NCBI RefSeq assembly: GCF_000003815.2
Contig: NC_049983.1
Coordinates: forward strand, 22,531,552-22,595,551
DNA length: 64,000 nt
Direction: 5' to 3'
Origin: Branchiostoma floridae
Lineage: Eukaryota > Chordata > Leptocardii > Amphioxiformes > Branchiostomatidae
Shown here: piece by piece, positions 37,369 through 48,715 of the stretch
Layout: each line of letters begins with the position of its first letter
Numbering within the stretch: the first letter of the stretch is position 1
Notes under the pieces: model-generated
What the model was told of the DNA's origin: nothing
Database searches by the model: none
Seen by the model: the letters and a program-made list of their open reading frames with translations, nothing else
Made by a program: the position numbers and the translations under genes

Positions 37369-38120
37369 GTAAGAGTAACTATTTCACTCAGTCACTATCT
37401 GTTGTTTGATTATACTGAGGCTGCTGGAGTCCCTGATGATGCAGGGGTTACTAAGGCATGTACTGGGTAAAAATGAAAATAGAGGGCTGAGAGATAAACT
37501 TAAGTCTGATCATGACTTAGTACGGGGCTATCTCCAATTTAATTTTTCTGTACCCATATTATCACTCATTAAGTTGTCTGTTTTCTTTGTTAGTTATGAA
37601 TAAAATGCATTTTCATCAATTTCATAGATCATCACAGATATTTTGTTTTGACAGACTAGAAGAATTTTTTTCAACAGAATTTCTGTCCCATGTTGGATGG
37701 TGGATGGGTCCCTGAGACAGCCCTGAAGTAGTGTTTTTACTCTGAAACTGTTTATACCTTTAGGTACATATTTTACACCCAGACTCTGTCTTCGTGTTGA
37801 TTTTCAATTCAACATTTTGTTAAAGATTTGAGAACAAAAAAAGTAAACTTGGCGTTGCATTACTTGCAAATTTGTATTATTAAAGTTTTATGGGACTATA
37901 GGTACATGTAACAGAGATAGTTCACTTGTCTGCCATGACTTTCATTTTGGGTTGACCTTTTGGACCTCACTTAACCTCCACCTCTCCAGTGTCATGGTCT
38001 AATAATAGTGCCTACACATATCCAACTGTCTGTCTGGTGGGGGACCCACTAAGGGATAAGGTAATGTACAAAGAATTGAAAAGTTGGATTGCAGGATAGA
38101 CTTTGTGTGTAGAAAGTTAC

Positions 38121-38340
38121 TAACACTAGTTCACCTTTATCAGTGGGGTAACCTATATCCGTTGCTTCCAGAAATATGGGTTTATAGGGATATCAAGTAG
38201 ACGGATGGTAGTTTCAATCTACAATCTTTTGAACGTATTACAACTTGAAACCACCTTCCGTCCAGTTGATATCCATTAATACCGTGTTGGTAAGTGCAAC
38301 AAATATAGGTTACCCTGCAGATAAAGGTGAACTAGCGTTA
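38121..38340. mobile_element. ~220-bp fold-back transposon (family D), copy 2
   Basis: The same termini, TAACACTAGTTCACCTTTAT and its complement, with GGGGTAACCTATATCCGTTG on the left and ATATAGGTTACCC on the right. Length is almost identical to the copy at 4262-4482. Confidence 0.87.
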
Positions 38341-38558
38341 CGTGTACTAATACTATTACTGTTCTTAAAACATTTGCCCTGATATGTGTCTTAGTATGTT
38401 TATCTGTGTTTGGGAGAGACATCTTCTGTTTCCAATATTTGAGTGGTCAGACGTCTGACCTATTTCACTGAAGATAATTTTTTCTCACCTTCGGCAAGAT
38501 GGTTATGATTTTAGCACCATTTGTATGTGTATATTTTTGTGTATTTGTTGACAGTACA

Positions 38559-38670
38559 GCTCAAGAAGATCTGGAGGTATTTTGATGGTTATTTGATGTG
38601 TGGGTAGGTACTTTTTGTATCAGTAAAATCAAGGACAGTCTGATTATGGGCCTGTTATAGCTAGCCATTT
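38559..38670 (+). mobile_element. Dispersed repeat (family C), degenerate copy
   Basis: Contains TGGAGGTATTTTGATGG, TGTGGGTAGGT and TGATTATGGGCCTG in the same order as the family C copies at 1.8 kb and 44.1 kb. The ends are not defined. Confidence 0.45.
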
Positions 38671-38740
38671 TTAATCGAAAATCATAATCATCATTTGGTG
38701 AATATTGTAAATATTCCTTTGTCAACTGTTTGTCTTGTCC

Positions 38741-38867
38741 TATTCTCCAAGCAGAGGTTGGGTTGTGGAGATAGTACTAGTGGTCAAGATTTTTACTGGC
38801 TCGCTTCCCTCGTAAAAATCCTGACCACTAGTACTATCTCTGCAACCCAACGTCTGCTTGGAGAATA
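38741..38867. mobile_element. TATTCTCCAAGCAGA-bounded fold-back element, 127 bp
   Basis: The two arms of about 55 bp match with roughly four differences (TATTCTCCAAGCAGA, then GTTGGGTTG, GAGATAGTACTAGTGGTCA), around a 16-bp centre. The long arms predict a stable hairpin. A retroelement tail in minus orientation follows directly. Confidence 0.87.
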
Positions 38868-38875
38868 GTTTTGAG

Positions 38876-38935
38876 TTTGAGTTTATTCAGATCCACAATG
38901 AGCCTCATAAGAAAAGGCTTATCTTCCTGTGTGTC
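38876..38935 (-). mobile_element. Retroelement 3' tail
   Basis: The minus strand reads GAGGCTCATTGTGGATCTGAATAAACTCAA in blocks. The same tail is on the plus strand at 60085-60150 (TATGAGGCTTATTGTGG, ATCTAAATAAACTCAC), where a (CACT)n run follows. The layout fits a non-LTR element end. Confidence 0.7.
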
Positions 38936-39335
38936 CTACTGTGCATTTTATTTGTACTCTTGATGGGACGGAATCAAATAGAGGAAGTACAGGAAATAGT
39001 TCTGATCTGCACTTAACACCATCGGGTCAGGGGTCAAGTTTATTGCTGTACAAGGAGACCAGCCGATATGTTTTGAACAAGATACTCAGGATAAATCGTG
39101 ATAAAGTCTTCATTGTTTTATTAATAGTTATATGGTAATGGCCAAAAAGGGGTCCAGGAATTTTATCCGTTTTGGTATATCCGGTATATCACAACACAAA
39201 TGGGTGAGGTTCTTGTTTTAGTCATAAAAATATCATTCTGAAATTTGATACTTGTGATGATGTCATGTTAACTGTATCTAGAGAATTGCTTGAAAGGTAA
39301 TGCGACCTCTACTGGTGTGTCATGTTGTTATTATT

Positions 39336-39536
39336 GAGGGTCTGCATGCTCTTTTACGTAAGGCGTAGGCAGCCTATTTTATTTCCCGTAATTCGTAGGG
39401 AAAACCATCTTATCAACGTAAATCGTAGCGAGGCGCCCAACTTCAGCGTAATTGCCCTCCTTGATTTAGCGTAATACGTAGAGGGTTCTTCTGAATTCAG
39501 CGTAAATCGTTGTCGGGACCCCCCATGCTGACCCTC
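39336..39536 (-). mobile_element. 201-bp inverted-repeat transposon (family A), copy 2
   Basis: Reverse-oriented copy of the element at 197-397, of the same length (201 bp). Its terminal repeats are GAGGGTCTGCATG and CATGCTGACCCTC. The target duplication is ATTATT at 39330-39335 and 39537-39542. Two copies with different, intact 6-bp duplications define the element ends to the base. Confidence 0.92.
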
Positions 39537-39664
39537 ATTATTGGCCGGTGAAGAATTGATTATTAGAGCAAACTTGTTGCGACTACTACTGACTAAATTG
39601 TAAGTTTGATGATACAGGACAGTACATTCAAGTCAACATATGTTATCAAGTTAAATTTAGGTGC

Positions 39665-39850
39665 ACAATCTTATACATACATTTATGAAGGTTAGACATC
39701 CAGGTAAACAATATCAAAATATAATTCAATCTCTACAACTGGATAAAAATGGAGATTTACTTCCATACGTTTCGAATGACATCCATCACTCTTCTTCGGC
39801 GTCACTAGAATATAAGCCATTTTTATCCAGTTGTAGAAATTGAATTGTAT
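39665..39850 (-). mobile_element. Penelope-like terminal fragment inside a fold-back
   Basis: GAAGGTTAGACATCCAGGTAA is followed by two 30-bp arms (39723-39752 and 39815-39844) that match with one difference. The centre, on the minus strand, reads GCCGAAGAAGAGTGATGG and later TTCGAAACGTATGG. The same start, GAAGGTTAGACATTCAGGTAA, is at 35128. Attribution to Penelope-like elements is an inference. Confidence 0.55.
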
Positions 39851-40143
39851 CTGAAGAAAATCTTTTACATGATTGATGACATAGCATTTATTAGGGAGGA
39901 TATTGACACACTACAGAAAAAATTATTCTATGAGCTGTCTTTGAAATTTGCAGCGAATATAGATTTCCTTTCATGTGTGATGCCCTGAAAAGGGTCTCTG
40001 TAAAGCCAGAAATATGATCTGACTTCCTGCCATCGTTTTAGGCAACAGAAACGTGATCTGAATGGGTCCCCTCCAGTCCTTCAGACATGAACATTCTTAA
40101 CAGATTACGCTTCTCCAACTGGTTATGGGGAGAGACTAATAAA

Positions 40144-40490
40144 CAGGGCTCAAAATACCAACTGCATATACATTTGTGTATATGCAGGTTATTGCAGGTA
40201 AAATTGGAGCTGTGCAGGTATTTCTGATTTGTACCTGCACCTCACCTGCACTGGATCATGTACTGGGTTTTATACATGGATTATACATTATGGTTTGTTA
40301 TTAGCTGCATTGACTGTAACCAGCCTTAAAGTATATTATAAGGAAAAAATTGCAATGGTTCCTGAACAATTTTAGTATGATCCATACTTCCTAAATTCAG
40401 AGTGGTGCAGGTAAAATTTGTCTGGTGCAGGTAATTTTCAATGTTACCTGCACCAGTGAAGGTTTGCAGAAAAAAGTATTTCAAGCCCTA
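40144..40490. mobile_element. hAT-like element with CAGGGCT ends
   Basis: Left end CAGGGCTCAAAATACC and right end AAAGTATTTCAAGCCCTA are inverted. Subterminal TGCAGGTA repeats occur on both strands. The flanks hold a 44-bp direct repeat (about 40100-40143 and 40494-40537), much longer than a normal target duplication. Same terminus as the element at 62217-63147. Confidence 0.75.
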
Positions 40491-41324
40491 TCACAGATTA
40501 CGCTCCTCCAACTGGTTATGACCAGAGACTAATAAACGTGATGGATGTCAACGATATAAAAACCTGTAATCTTGCAGAGGGGTGTGTCTACAGGACATGT
40601 CTGATAACATGTGTGATTACTGCATCTCACAGCGATCAGTCTTACGATTTCCTATATGAACTGTACAATTAGCATTGCTGGACTGCGTGCCTCGGTGATG
40701 TATTTTTCTTTGATTCAGCAATTTTGCTTTGAATCACCAAACTTCATCCTGGTAAAGACATATATGGACACAGCTGGTGTGAGAAAGTATATTTATTACG
40801 TAGTTGGTGCAGATGAATAATTATTGAGTGATGGGTAGGATAAAAAAGTTACTAACATGAAAATGAAAATGCTTTATTGAAGCTCTTTTTATTTTGGGCT
40901 AGATAATGTATTTTTACTCAATTCAACAGTTTTGATTTGCTAGAGTTATCATGGCAAAGACACATTTGGAAACAGCTTGTCCTGGAAATAAGGGCTGAAA
41001 AAAGTTGTCCCAAATTGTGTGATTCAATTATTGCTAACATTTAGGTGAGCTAAAAGGGAAGTCATCTACAGCATCATTCAGAAAGCGAAATGTAGACTGC
41101 CAGTTAAGAGGGTATTTTATTGCCTTAGGATATGTTAGGAATTCCGTAATGAGAGATTTGTTTTCCATTATGTCTGGCCCTTAATGAGATTGCATGCATG
41201 CATGTATGTTAGATTAAACATGTCAGGAGTAATAACATGTACAAGCTGTAGACTGATAGTGTAGATCAAATAGCCTGATATGGACTGTTTTGTTGCAACT
41301 TACATCAAAGGCAGGGGTTCTTTT

Positions 41325-41375
41325 GAACAAGCAAGGACGTTATCACATGTGATATAACGTCCTTGGAACAAGCAA
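41325..41375. repeat. Small palindrome between 10-bp direct repeats
   Basis: GAACAAGCAA occurs at 41325-41334 and 41366-41375. Between them, AAGGACGTTAT (41333-41343) and ATAACGTCCTT (41354-41364) are perfectly complementary around CACATGTGAT. Confidence 0.9.
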
Positions 41376-41391
41376 CAAGGGTAATGCTAGT

Positions 41392-41606
41392 TCACCTTTA
41401 TCTGCATGTGGGGTAACCTATATCCATTGTTTTTCAAAACAGTGTATTTAGGCACATCAGGCCAACAGGTGGTAGTTTAAACTGCAATGTACTGAGAATA
41501 TTGCAATTTGAAAACAACGTCCATCGACATGATATCCCCAAATGCTCTGTTTTTAAAAGCAATGGATATAGGTTACCCAGCGGATAAAGGTGAACTAGCA
41601 AAATTA
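41392..41606. mobile_element. ~215-bp fold-back transposon (family D), copy 3
   Basis: Left end TAATGCTAGTTCACCTTTAT, then GGGGTAACCTATATCC; right end GGATATAGGTTACCC then AAAGGTGAACTAGC. The last bases of the right terminus have diverged. A 31-bp palindromic insertion lies just to its left. Confidence 0.84.
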
Positions 41607-41989
41607 CAGTTCCCCTTTTGCTATCTGGCTGCACCCGCTTTCTCAAATTATGGTCCTATATCAATATGATATTACTTGCTATAATCACACAACATACAGT
41701 CTGTTTCAAAATAATCTTTTTTCGCTTGCTTGAAAGTATCTAGATCAAATAGGCTGATGCATATTGATTTCGCTGAAACTTAATTATCAAAACTTTAAAG
41801 ACATTAAGGGTGTGTATTTTTGAAGTAATTTAATTGGTCTGTCCTGGATAGGGAAAAATTGTATGTGACCCGGTTTGCGTTATTAAGTTTTTTAAGGGCA
41901 CATAAACTTTCATTAAGGGCCCAATTTGGCAATTAGGTACGGTTAAGCAAATTGACCCCAAAGTGTTTTCTGTATGGGTTGTGTAACTG

Positions 41990-42133
41990 AAATTCAGCTC
42001 AGAGATAGGTGAAATTAAACACATCACATTTTCCTTATGAATAATGTTGAATTTGTGGCAGATTATGGTAGTGATAACAAACAAACAAACAAACAAACAA
42101 ACCAATTGCAAAACCTCTATTTTTACAGAGGTA
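41990..42133 (-). mobile_element. Dispersed repeat (family C), 3' fragment with hairpin end
   Basis: A (CAAA)n run at 42078-42101 precedes ACCTCTATTTTTACAGAGGTAA, a hairpin matching the right end of the 9430-10482 element. The upstream limit is uncertain. Confidence 0.55.
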
Positions 42134-44067
42134 ACTAAAAGCAATTGGGACCATTTTCTTAGATGATAGAAGCTAATTGATGTAGACATCTGTGCTGAAT
42201 GCTCCTATAAGCCTGTCTGAATTCCTGCCCTTCCCTTAGATCCCCATTGGGAGGTGGGCAATATTTAGACTATTGCTGAGTAGAATCCAGACATTCTCAA
42301 GCCTCTGAAACATCAACAAAAGTTAAGAAGTTGTTTGTTGATGAGACGGAGGGAAGATGTCGGGCAAGATCATTTGAGATGAGGGGGCGTGGCTCTGATG
42401 ATTGTACTAACAGGAAATTGCTTGAATTGGTCCTTGGCCTTTAGACATACTTATATTCATAATCATAGATCTGAAACTATGTATATTGAGATGGGTCACT
42501 TTCTGGATAGAAAATGTATGCTGGCACGCACTCATTCAATACATTATCAGATGAGTATACTTTTCCGGAATCATGACTCATTGACATACTTTTTGTCCAG
42601 CTATATTTCTGGTAGCAACATTCATGCATCCCCTGACTCTAACCCTCTTGTATAAGTATAACTAATACAGTGAGTCAGTGACACAGTAATATTTTGTAGA
42701 GGAACAGGTTGGCTTTTGATGTTTGATGTACCAGAAATTTGTTGGGTGCCGTGGTGCAGTTTCCAACCTTGGCTAGAAAGGTACAACTTCCGACCCTTGC
42801 ATGTGTACAAATTTCTTATACTAGTTTCAGCCTGGTAAGGTAGTAGAAAAGGTCAACCATATCAACCCCATTGGTCCAGAATCTACAGGGAACTCCTGAG
42901 TCAGTGAAGACCACCTTTGTTTGAGCCCTAAGATTGGCAGTGTGCCATGCTGTTGGGAGGAGGATATGTCAACTTGTTAGGTTCTTACTTCCTGTTCTAT
43001 TACCCTGGAGAGTCCTCACAGTGATGGCTTTCATCAAATTTTAAGGAAGGTTCATTCCTTTAAAAGGCACCCATGTTTGCTCTCAAAGGAAGTGCACCTG
43101 CAAATATTTTATTTCTCTTTTCCATGATGAACTCAAAGTGATGAACTTTGCTGGAAGTGCTGAATATTTCAATGGCGAAGTTGCCCACCAACAAATTGCA
43201 TATTTTTATGAACATTTTGCACTTGATGGTCATTTAGGGAAGGGTGTTTGGTAGCCATGTGTATTGTGTATGCAAGCTGTACTTCTTAATTTTTTGCTTT
43301 TCTCCAGGTAAAAGTAATTTTGGTTAGACCTTACAGATGCTGGTGTGTTACGCTGAAGGGCGGTTATACCGGCTATAATATAGATACAGATACAGACAGA
43401 TGTAATTTGTTTCAAGCAGTGAATACAGTCAGATTCAAGCTTTCCTGCCAGCCCTCTGTTTTTAACTTGGTTATCCTGACTTTTTAAGATTTTGCTTTTA
43501 ATTGTCTTAGAACCAAAAGAATTCATTTGTGTGGCCTTAGGTGAAGTGAGACCTTGTAACCATGTCTGTCAGGCTGCACTCTGGTTCCCTGCCTGCCCTA
43601 CATACCCCTGCAGCAATGCCTCAGTTTACTCTCATACTGGAGCAAAAATGTGGGACCTGGAGACACCAACCCAAGATATGGGCAAGGCATGTCACAGGAA
43701 GCTGTGAGAAAGCAATAAGTCTCAACCTTAAACCTTCTTATAAGGGTCAGTTCCTGTCTTTTGGACTCAAGACACAGAAAGGTCATTTTGCGTAATGTCT
43801 TGTGTCTTGAAAGAAGTTGGATCTAACTTCATAACCAAGGAAAATCAATGGAAATGTATTTACAATGGGAGGTGCAGCGCATATAGAGATAGATGCACCA
43901 TCAGATAACAAGAAAAATTAAGTTCTTGCACCTAGGTAAGAAGAAAATCAAGGCCATGAACTTCTTTTAGCCAGGAATATTGTCATACCATTGCTTTTTG
44001 TCGCAATTTAGAAGGGAAAGAGAATTGAGTAGGTAGACCTAAGATTTGTTATATCAAGGTAATTAAC
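42134..44067. other. Non-coding stretch
   Basis: Apart from the retroelement tail at 43345, I see no supported feature. Several open frames of 60-98 codons lack domains. Confidence 0.5.
43345..43405 (+). mobile_element. Retroelement tail, GTGTTGCGCCGAAGGGCGG type
   Basis: GGTGTGTTACGCTGAAGGG, CGGTTATACCGGCTAT and (GATACA)n. Two further copies lie at 60971 and 61067. The satellite-like end suggests a CR1/L2-type 3' end, by analogy only. Confidence 0.65.
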
Positions 44068-44250
44068 GTTACCTCTGCCAAAAGGTCATGTTTTAGATTT
44101 TGCTATGATGGCGTGGTTGTGGTTGTAAACAATATAAATTGAGATGGATGTTGATGGTATTTGGTGGTTAGGTAGCTTTGGGGGAGACTAGTTGAGGTCA
44201 AGTTTGATAATGGGCCTCCTGGTGGCATCTTATGGTACTGCAGCAGAACT
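44068..44250 (+). mobile_element. Dispersed repeat (family C), truncated copy
   Basis: It starts GTTACCTCTGCC and shares AGGTCAAGTTTGAT-ATGGGCCTCCTGGT and GGTACTGCAGCAGAA, in short blocks, with the copy at 1773-1975. The inner palindrome has decayed. Confidence 0.65.
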
Positions 44251-45189
44251 TGTTTGTATGCTTTCAAATGTTACCTGTATGCAGAAAAAATATTTTGATC
44301 CCACCACCTGTGTGAATGGGAAAGGCCAGTGGCAAATTACGGGCAGTCATGATAAGAAACTTGAACTGAGCAGTTTGTGTTGTCTACATTAGCGTGGGAA
44401 CGCAGTCACAGAATTATGGGCGACCTTGAAAACTTTTGTGGTTCTTGTCTTACAAGTTGATGCATGTTGATAAGGATTGCAGGCAGAGTGTAAAAAAACG
44501 TTTGTGCTGATTTTGACAACCCTTTTAGTTTTAGGACTAATAAGATTGGCTTGGGCTATTTTGGACATCTAATTGTAGACTACATGTAGTATGGAAATTT
44601 ATGTGACACCTGGGACCTTGGAGGATTAAAGTGATTTGTCTCATTTTTTGGTCTATTTTTTTCCTGTCAAGTTTCTTTAGCTAGCCAATGCTTGGCAATA
44701 TTTTTTGCATTCTTTTTTTTTTTACATGTTTACTTTTTTTGTGCTTTTTTTATGCCTTCAAGGGTCTTCTTATACTTATTCCCTTAAGTCAGTATTGCTC
44801 ATTTTTGTACTTCAAAGTAAAAAAAAGAGATAAGCTAAGAAAAAGTAGTCATACTCCACCTGAGGTTGGCCTACATTTTACCCTTTAGAATGAACTAACT
44901 ACATGTAGGTTACAGAAGTACAATTAAACATGTCATTTGTTTACAGCAGGTCCCTCAGTTTGAGCTCAAAAGTTGTTAAAGGCACACTTACATTTTGCAA
45001 CTGCTCTTTTGTTTGTTTTCCTAAACCCACCAATTGTTCTGGTTACATGCGCATCTCTTCTCATGTAAATACCCGAAAAGGAGTTAATTGTAGCAGTCTG
45101 TGTAGCCCAGGGCTATTGTTGTTACCTGTGCAGGGCATGCCCTGTCACCTGCGCGGGGACCCTTTACTTCCGGACAGGTAGCTAAACAC

Positions 45190-45560
45190 TTCCGGACCTT
45201 GCGTTCAAGGCGAATGTTGGTGTCTCAGGGAATTTCATGGTGGTGGCACAACCTTCAGTGCACTGCTGGTAAAGGTTTTGATCATTCATGATTGTTTAGA
45301 TGATGCTAGATACTATAGCTATATAAAGGATAAGGTATTTTAGACGTATTGCTTTTTTGCTTAAAACATGAGGGTACAGTTGACTTCACGCTTGAACACA
45401 AAGTCAATGGCACAGGGATTTTTCTGTTGGTGGCATAGCTTTCAGCGCATCATTGATTAAGGTACAAACACTGTAGCCATGATTTTAAACAGATAAGGTA
45501 TACATTATTCATTATTAGCATATTGTGCATTTTGCCAATAGATGACATTCTCAGAATGAA
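45190..45560 (+). repeat. Degenerate duplication, about 188 bp
   Basis: CAGGGA-TTT-GGTGGTGGCA, CTTTCAG-GCA-TG-T-AAGG and ATTGTTTAGA recur at about 45218 and 45406; a third, weaker unit starts near 45590. Confidence 0.65.
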
Positions 45561-46290
45561 CCAGACGACATAACCAACACAAATGTCAGAAACTCGGGCA
45601 TTTCTTCAGTTTTGGTGCATTGTTGTTAAACTTGTGTGCATGTTTTTGTATAGGCCTATAGATTCCTGATTGTTTAAACCATAGTGTACATGTAATCATG
45701 TTACAAGATTAGTGTATTGTGCTTCATGTTTTTGTTTTCTTTTTGAAAGAGTCAATTGAATTGAAGGCAATTTTCTCATTAAGTTTTCTGTCTCAAGGAC
45801 ACTGTGCTTCTTGCTGTAAACATTTATAAAACTTAGTATGTTTTATGCTTCAAAGATTAATCTTGATGTATATGTGTGAACAGGCAAAATGGCTGATTGC
45901 CCTTGGTGTAATCCCAGAGCAGGGCTTCTGTAGATAACAGCATTATTCAAATCATGGCTGGCTTGATCCCACACTTAGTCGCACCCCTATTCAGTATTCT
46001 GTACCGAGCCCTCGCATTGTCGCAGGTGTGGCTCGCTGATATTTTCTTTTAATTACACATATCCTGGCCGCTTCTGAGTAAGGTTTTAATTTTGTACAAA
46101 GGTCAGAAAGCCAATGTATGTCCTCTCCTCGGACAAACAAAAGAAAGCTTAATGCAGACGAGACTGCTGAACGGAAATGCCACCCTCACTGGAAATGCCA
46201 CCAACCCTCACTTTCTATTCAGTGATTCACTAAATACAGTTGTCGTACCGGGAGAGACCTGGACATAAAAAATTGCCATGCCGGTCACAT

Positions 46291-47013
46291 TCTAAAGGGC
46301 TGGGCAACGCCACGCTACATTGCTATGCTGTTCCTTAGGCTGGCTCATTCTAACACATGCTGATCAATCGTCCAGGATGATCGGTGCGTAAATTGTTCTG
46401 AAAGTCGTTCGTTACCTCCAGTTGAAGGGAAGATTTCCAGCTTGTGTGTCTGTCTAGGGGTGAGTGTTGGAGGGTGGGTGAGTTTATATTCTAAAGGGCT
46501 GGGCACCCTGTATTGCTATGCTGTTCCTAAGGCTGGCTCGTTCTAACACATGCTGATCAAACGTCCACGATCGGTGCGTAAATTGTTGTGAAAGTCATTA
46601 CATCCAGTTGTAGGGAAGATTTCCAGCTTTTTTGTTAGTCTGGGTGAGTGTTGGAGGGTGGGTGAGTTTATATTCTAAAGGGCTGGGTACCCTATATTGC
46701 TATATATGCTGTTACTAAGGCTGGCTCGTTCTAACATATGCTGATCAAACGTCCAGGACCGGTGCGTAAATTGTTGTGAAAGTCGTTCGTTACATCCAGT
46801 TGTAGGGAGGATTTCCAGCTTGTGTGTCTGTCTAGGGGTGAGTGTTGGAGGTTGGGTAATTTTATATTCTAAAGGGCTGGGCACCCTGTATTGCTATGCT
46901 GCTCCTAAGGATGGCTTGTTCTAACACATGCTGATCAAACCTGGTGCGTAAATTGTTGTGAAAGTCATTACATCGAGTTGTAGGGAAGATTTCCAGCTTG
47001 TGTGTCTGTCTGG
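46291..47013 (+). repeat. Four-unit tandem array, 184-199 bp
   Basis: TCTAAAGGGCTGGGCA or its variant starts at 46291, 46490, 46674 and 46868. Each unit has TTGCTATGCTGTTCC, GGCTGGCTCGTTCTAACA, CATGCTGATCAAACGTCC, GGTGCGTAAATTGTTGTGA and GGGAAGATTTCCAGCTTG. Confidence 0.95.
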
Positions 47014-47210
47014 GTGTAGTCTCTACAAGACTGACTATGCTGGATACTATAGGGAGAAAAATTTGCTAGGGGAGTTTTGCTACCAGAGGAGTTCATGTTT
47101 CTCTGGAGCTGAAACATGAATCTAACTCTAAGTGTGGACTGACTCCTCTGGCCATTTTTTTGCCGAATTCTACAATTCCGGCACCCCTGTAGGAAGGCCT
47201 GGTGGAGGCT
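47014..47210 (+). mobile_element. Dispersed repeat with GTCTCTACAAGACTGACTATGC start (copy 2)
   Basis: Matches 5256-5425. It carries an extra palindromic insert (GTTCATGTTTCT...AGCTGAAACATGAA) between the TTTGCTA and GACTGACTCC blocks. It follows a four-unit tandem array. Confidence 0.7.
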
Positions 47211-47583
47211 AGTCTGGGTGAGTGTTAGAGGGTGGGTGAGTTTGACATGTATAGCTGACTGGGTGGTTGGTGTTTCCACAAGGCACCCAGCCCCTTCCCA
47301 CATGGCCTGACCTTCAGGGGGACCTCAGGACATATTTGGCAGCCGTTCAGCTTGCAAACAACTGCTAAAATGCGTCCTGCAGGAAAGCTTGTATCTCTCG
47401 TACAACAGTTACTGTAATTTTCAAGGGGAAGGAGAATGTTAATGCAGAAATATTGTATCGGGTATAATTGAAGGTAAGATATTTTTTTTTACAAAACACA
47501 AACCATGGGAGTTGTTAGCCACCTCTGAGCTATTTCTACGATGTATATTGGTTACAACATGTTGATGAATTATTCTAAAACAA

Positions 47584-47975
47584 GATGTAGGGCACGCCAT
47601 GCCGTTTACATTACAATATTGCCAGTGCCACAGCATCAGGCTCGGATAATACAATGTATGGTCACACTTTAGCATGTAATTGGCCTACATATTACGGTTG
47701 TAATGGAATTAAGACATGCTAGAAGGAGAGTATTTAATTTACAAATTGAGGACCTCAGTGCTTGTATTAGAAAATAGGGATGCACGCCATGCAGTTTACA
47801 TTACAATATTGCCAGTAACACGGCATCAGGCTCGGATAATATGGTCACACTTTTGCATGTAATTGGCCTACATACATGGTTATAATGAAATTAAGACATG
47901 CTAGTAGAAGAGTATTTAATTTACAAATTCAGAACCTCAGTGCTTGTATTACTAATAGAAAATAGGGATGCAATC
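47584..47975 (+). repeat. Two-unit tandem duplication, 190 bp
   Basis: CAGGCTCGGATAAT starts at 47637 and 47827. Both units contain GTTTACATTACAATATTGCC, TGTAATTGGCCTACAT, ATTAAGACATGCTAG and AGTATTTAATTTACAAATT. Identity is high, so this is one of the younger duplications. Confidence 0.93.
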
Positions 47976-48715
47976 CATGCTTTGCTTAATATTTCTGTTG
48001 CCTTTTCATTCATAATTCATAAACCCTGTAGAATGGTACAGTTACATGTATTTGATGCGTATTGCAATCAATTCTCAGGAACATAAAAGATGCTGGGCAG
48101 GGCGCGATTCGTATTTCATTGGGGCAAAGGGGAAAGGTCGTGCTATAATGAGCCATAGAACGGACACCCTGCGTACAAGAGTCTTTTTTGTGGCGCTCTG
48201 AACCATGGAGAGAGGTTCAATCTTGAGCAATTGTCAGTGACGTCTGCCTTTGTTGATTAGGGAATGGAACATGGATGGATTGTTATAAGAGAGGCATGGG
48301 TATCATTTCAATTTGGGGTCACTGGGTGAGACCTGTGGACTGCTGCTGTGATAATTATGGCCATGCTATAGTCAGAGATGTATTCAATGTGTTTCTTTTT
48401 ATCTTGATTATTACCTTCGCTATGCAATTTTCCCTCTCCAAAGCCAATGTAGATTATACATAACAATTCAATGTTATAATGCAGCTGCATTTTCATGTGT
48501 CTCTTCGATGTGTGTCTTTATGTGAAATATTGGTTTCAGCCTGCATAGAATGTTCGTAGTAATTCAATGTACAATCAGTTAGCCGATTTTCTGTTCCTTT
48601 TCTTTATTTGTCACTGATGAATTTTGCCGTCTGTCTTGTAATTTTAGCATAACATTTGAGTCCAAGTGTACATTGCTGTGCTAACCGTCAATGTGTTTTT
48701 CTGTTGTATTTCCAG
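47976..48715. other. Sequence just upstream of the start-codon exon
   Basis: No exon seen. The end (48600-48715) is T-rich and finishes in the acceptor TTGTATTTCCAG. Confidence 0.55.
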
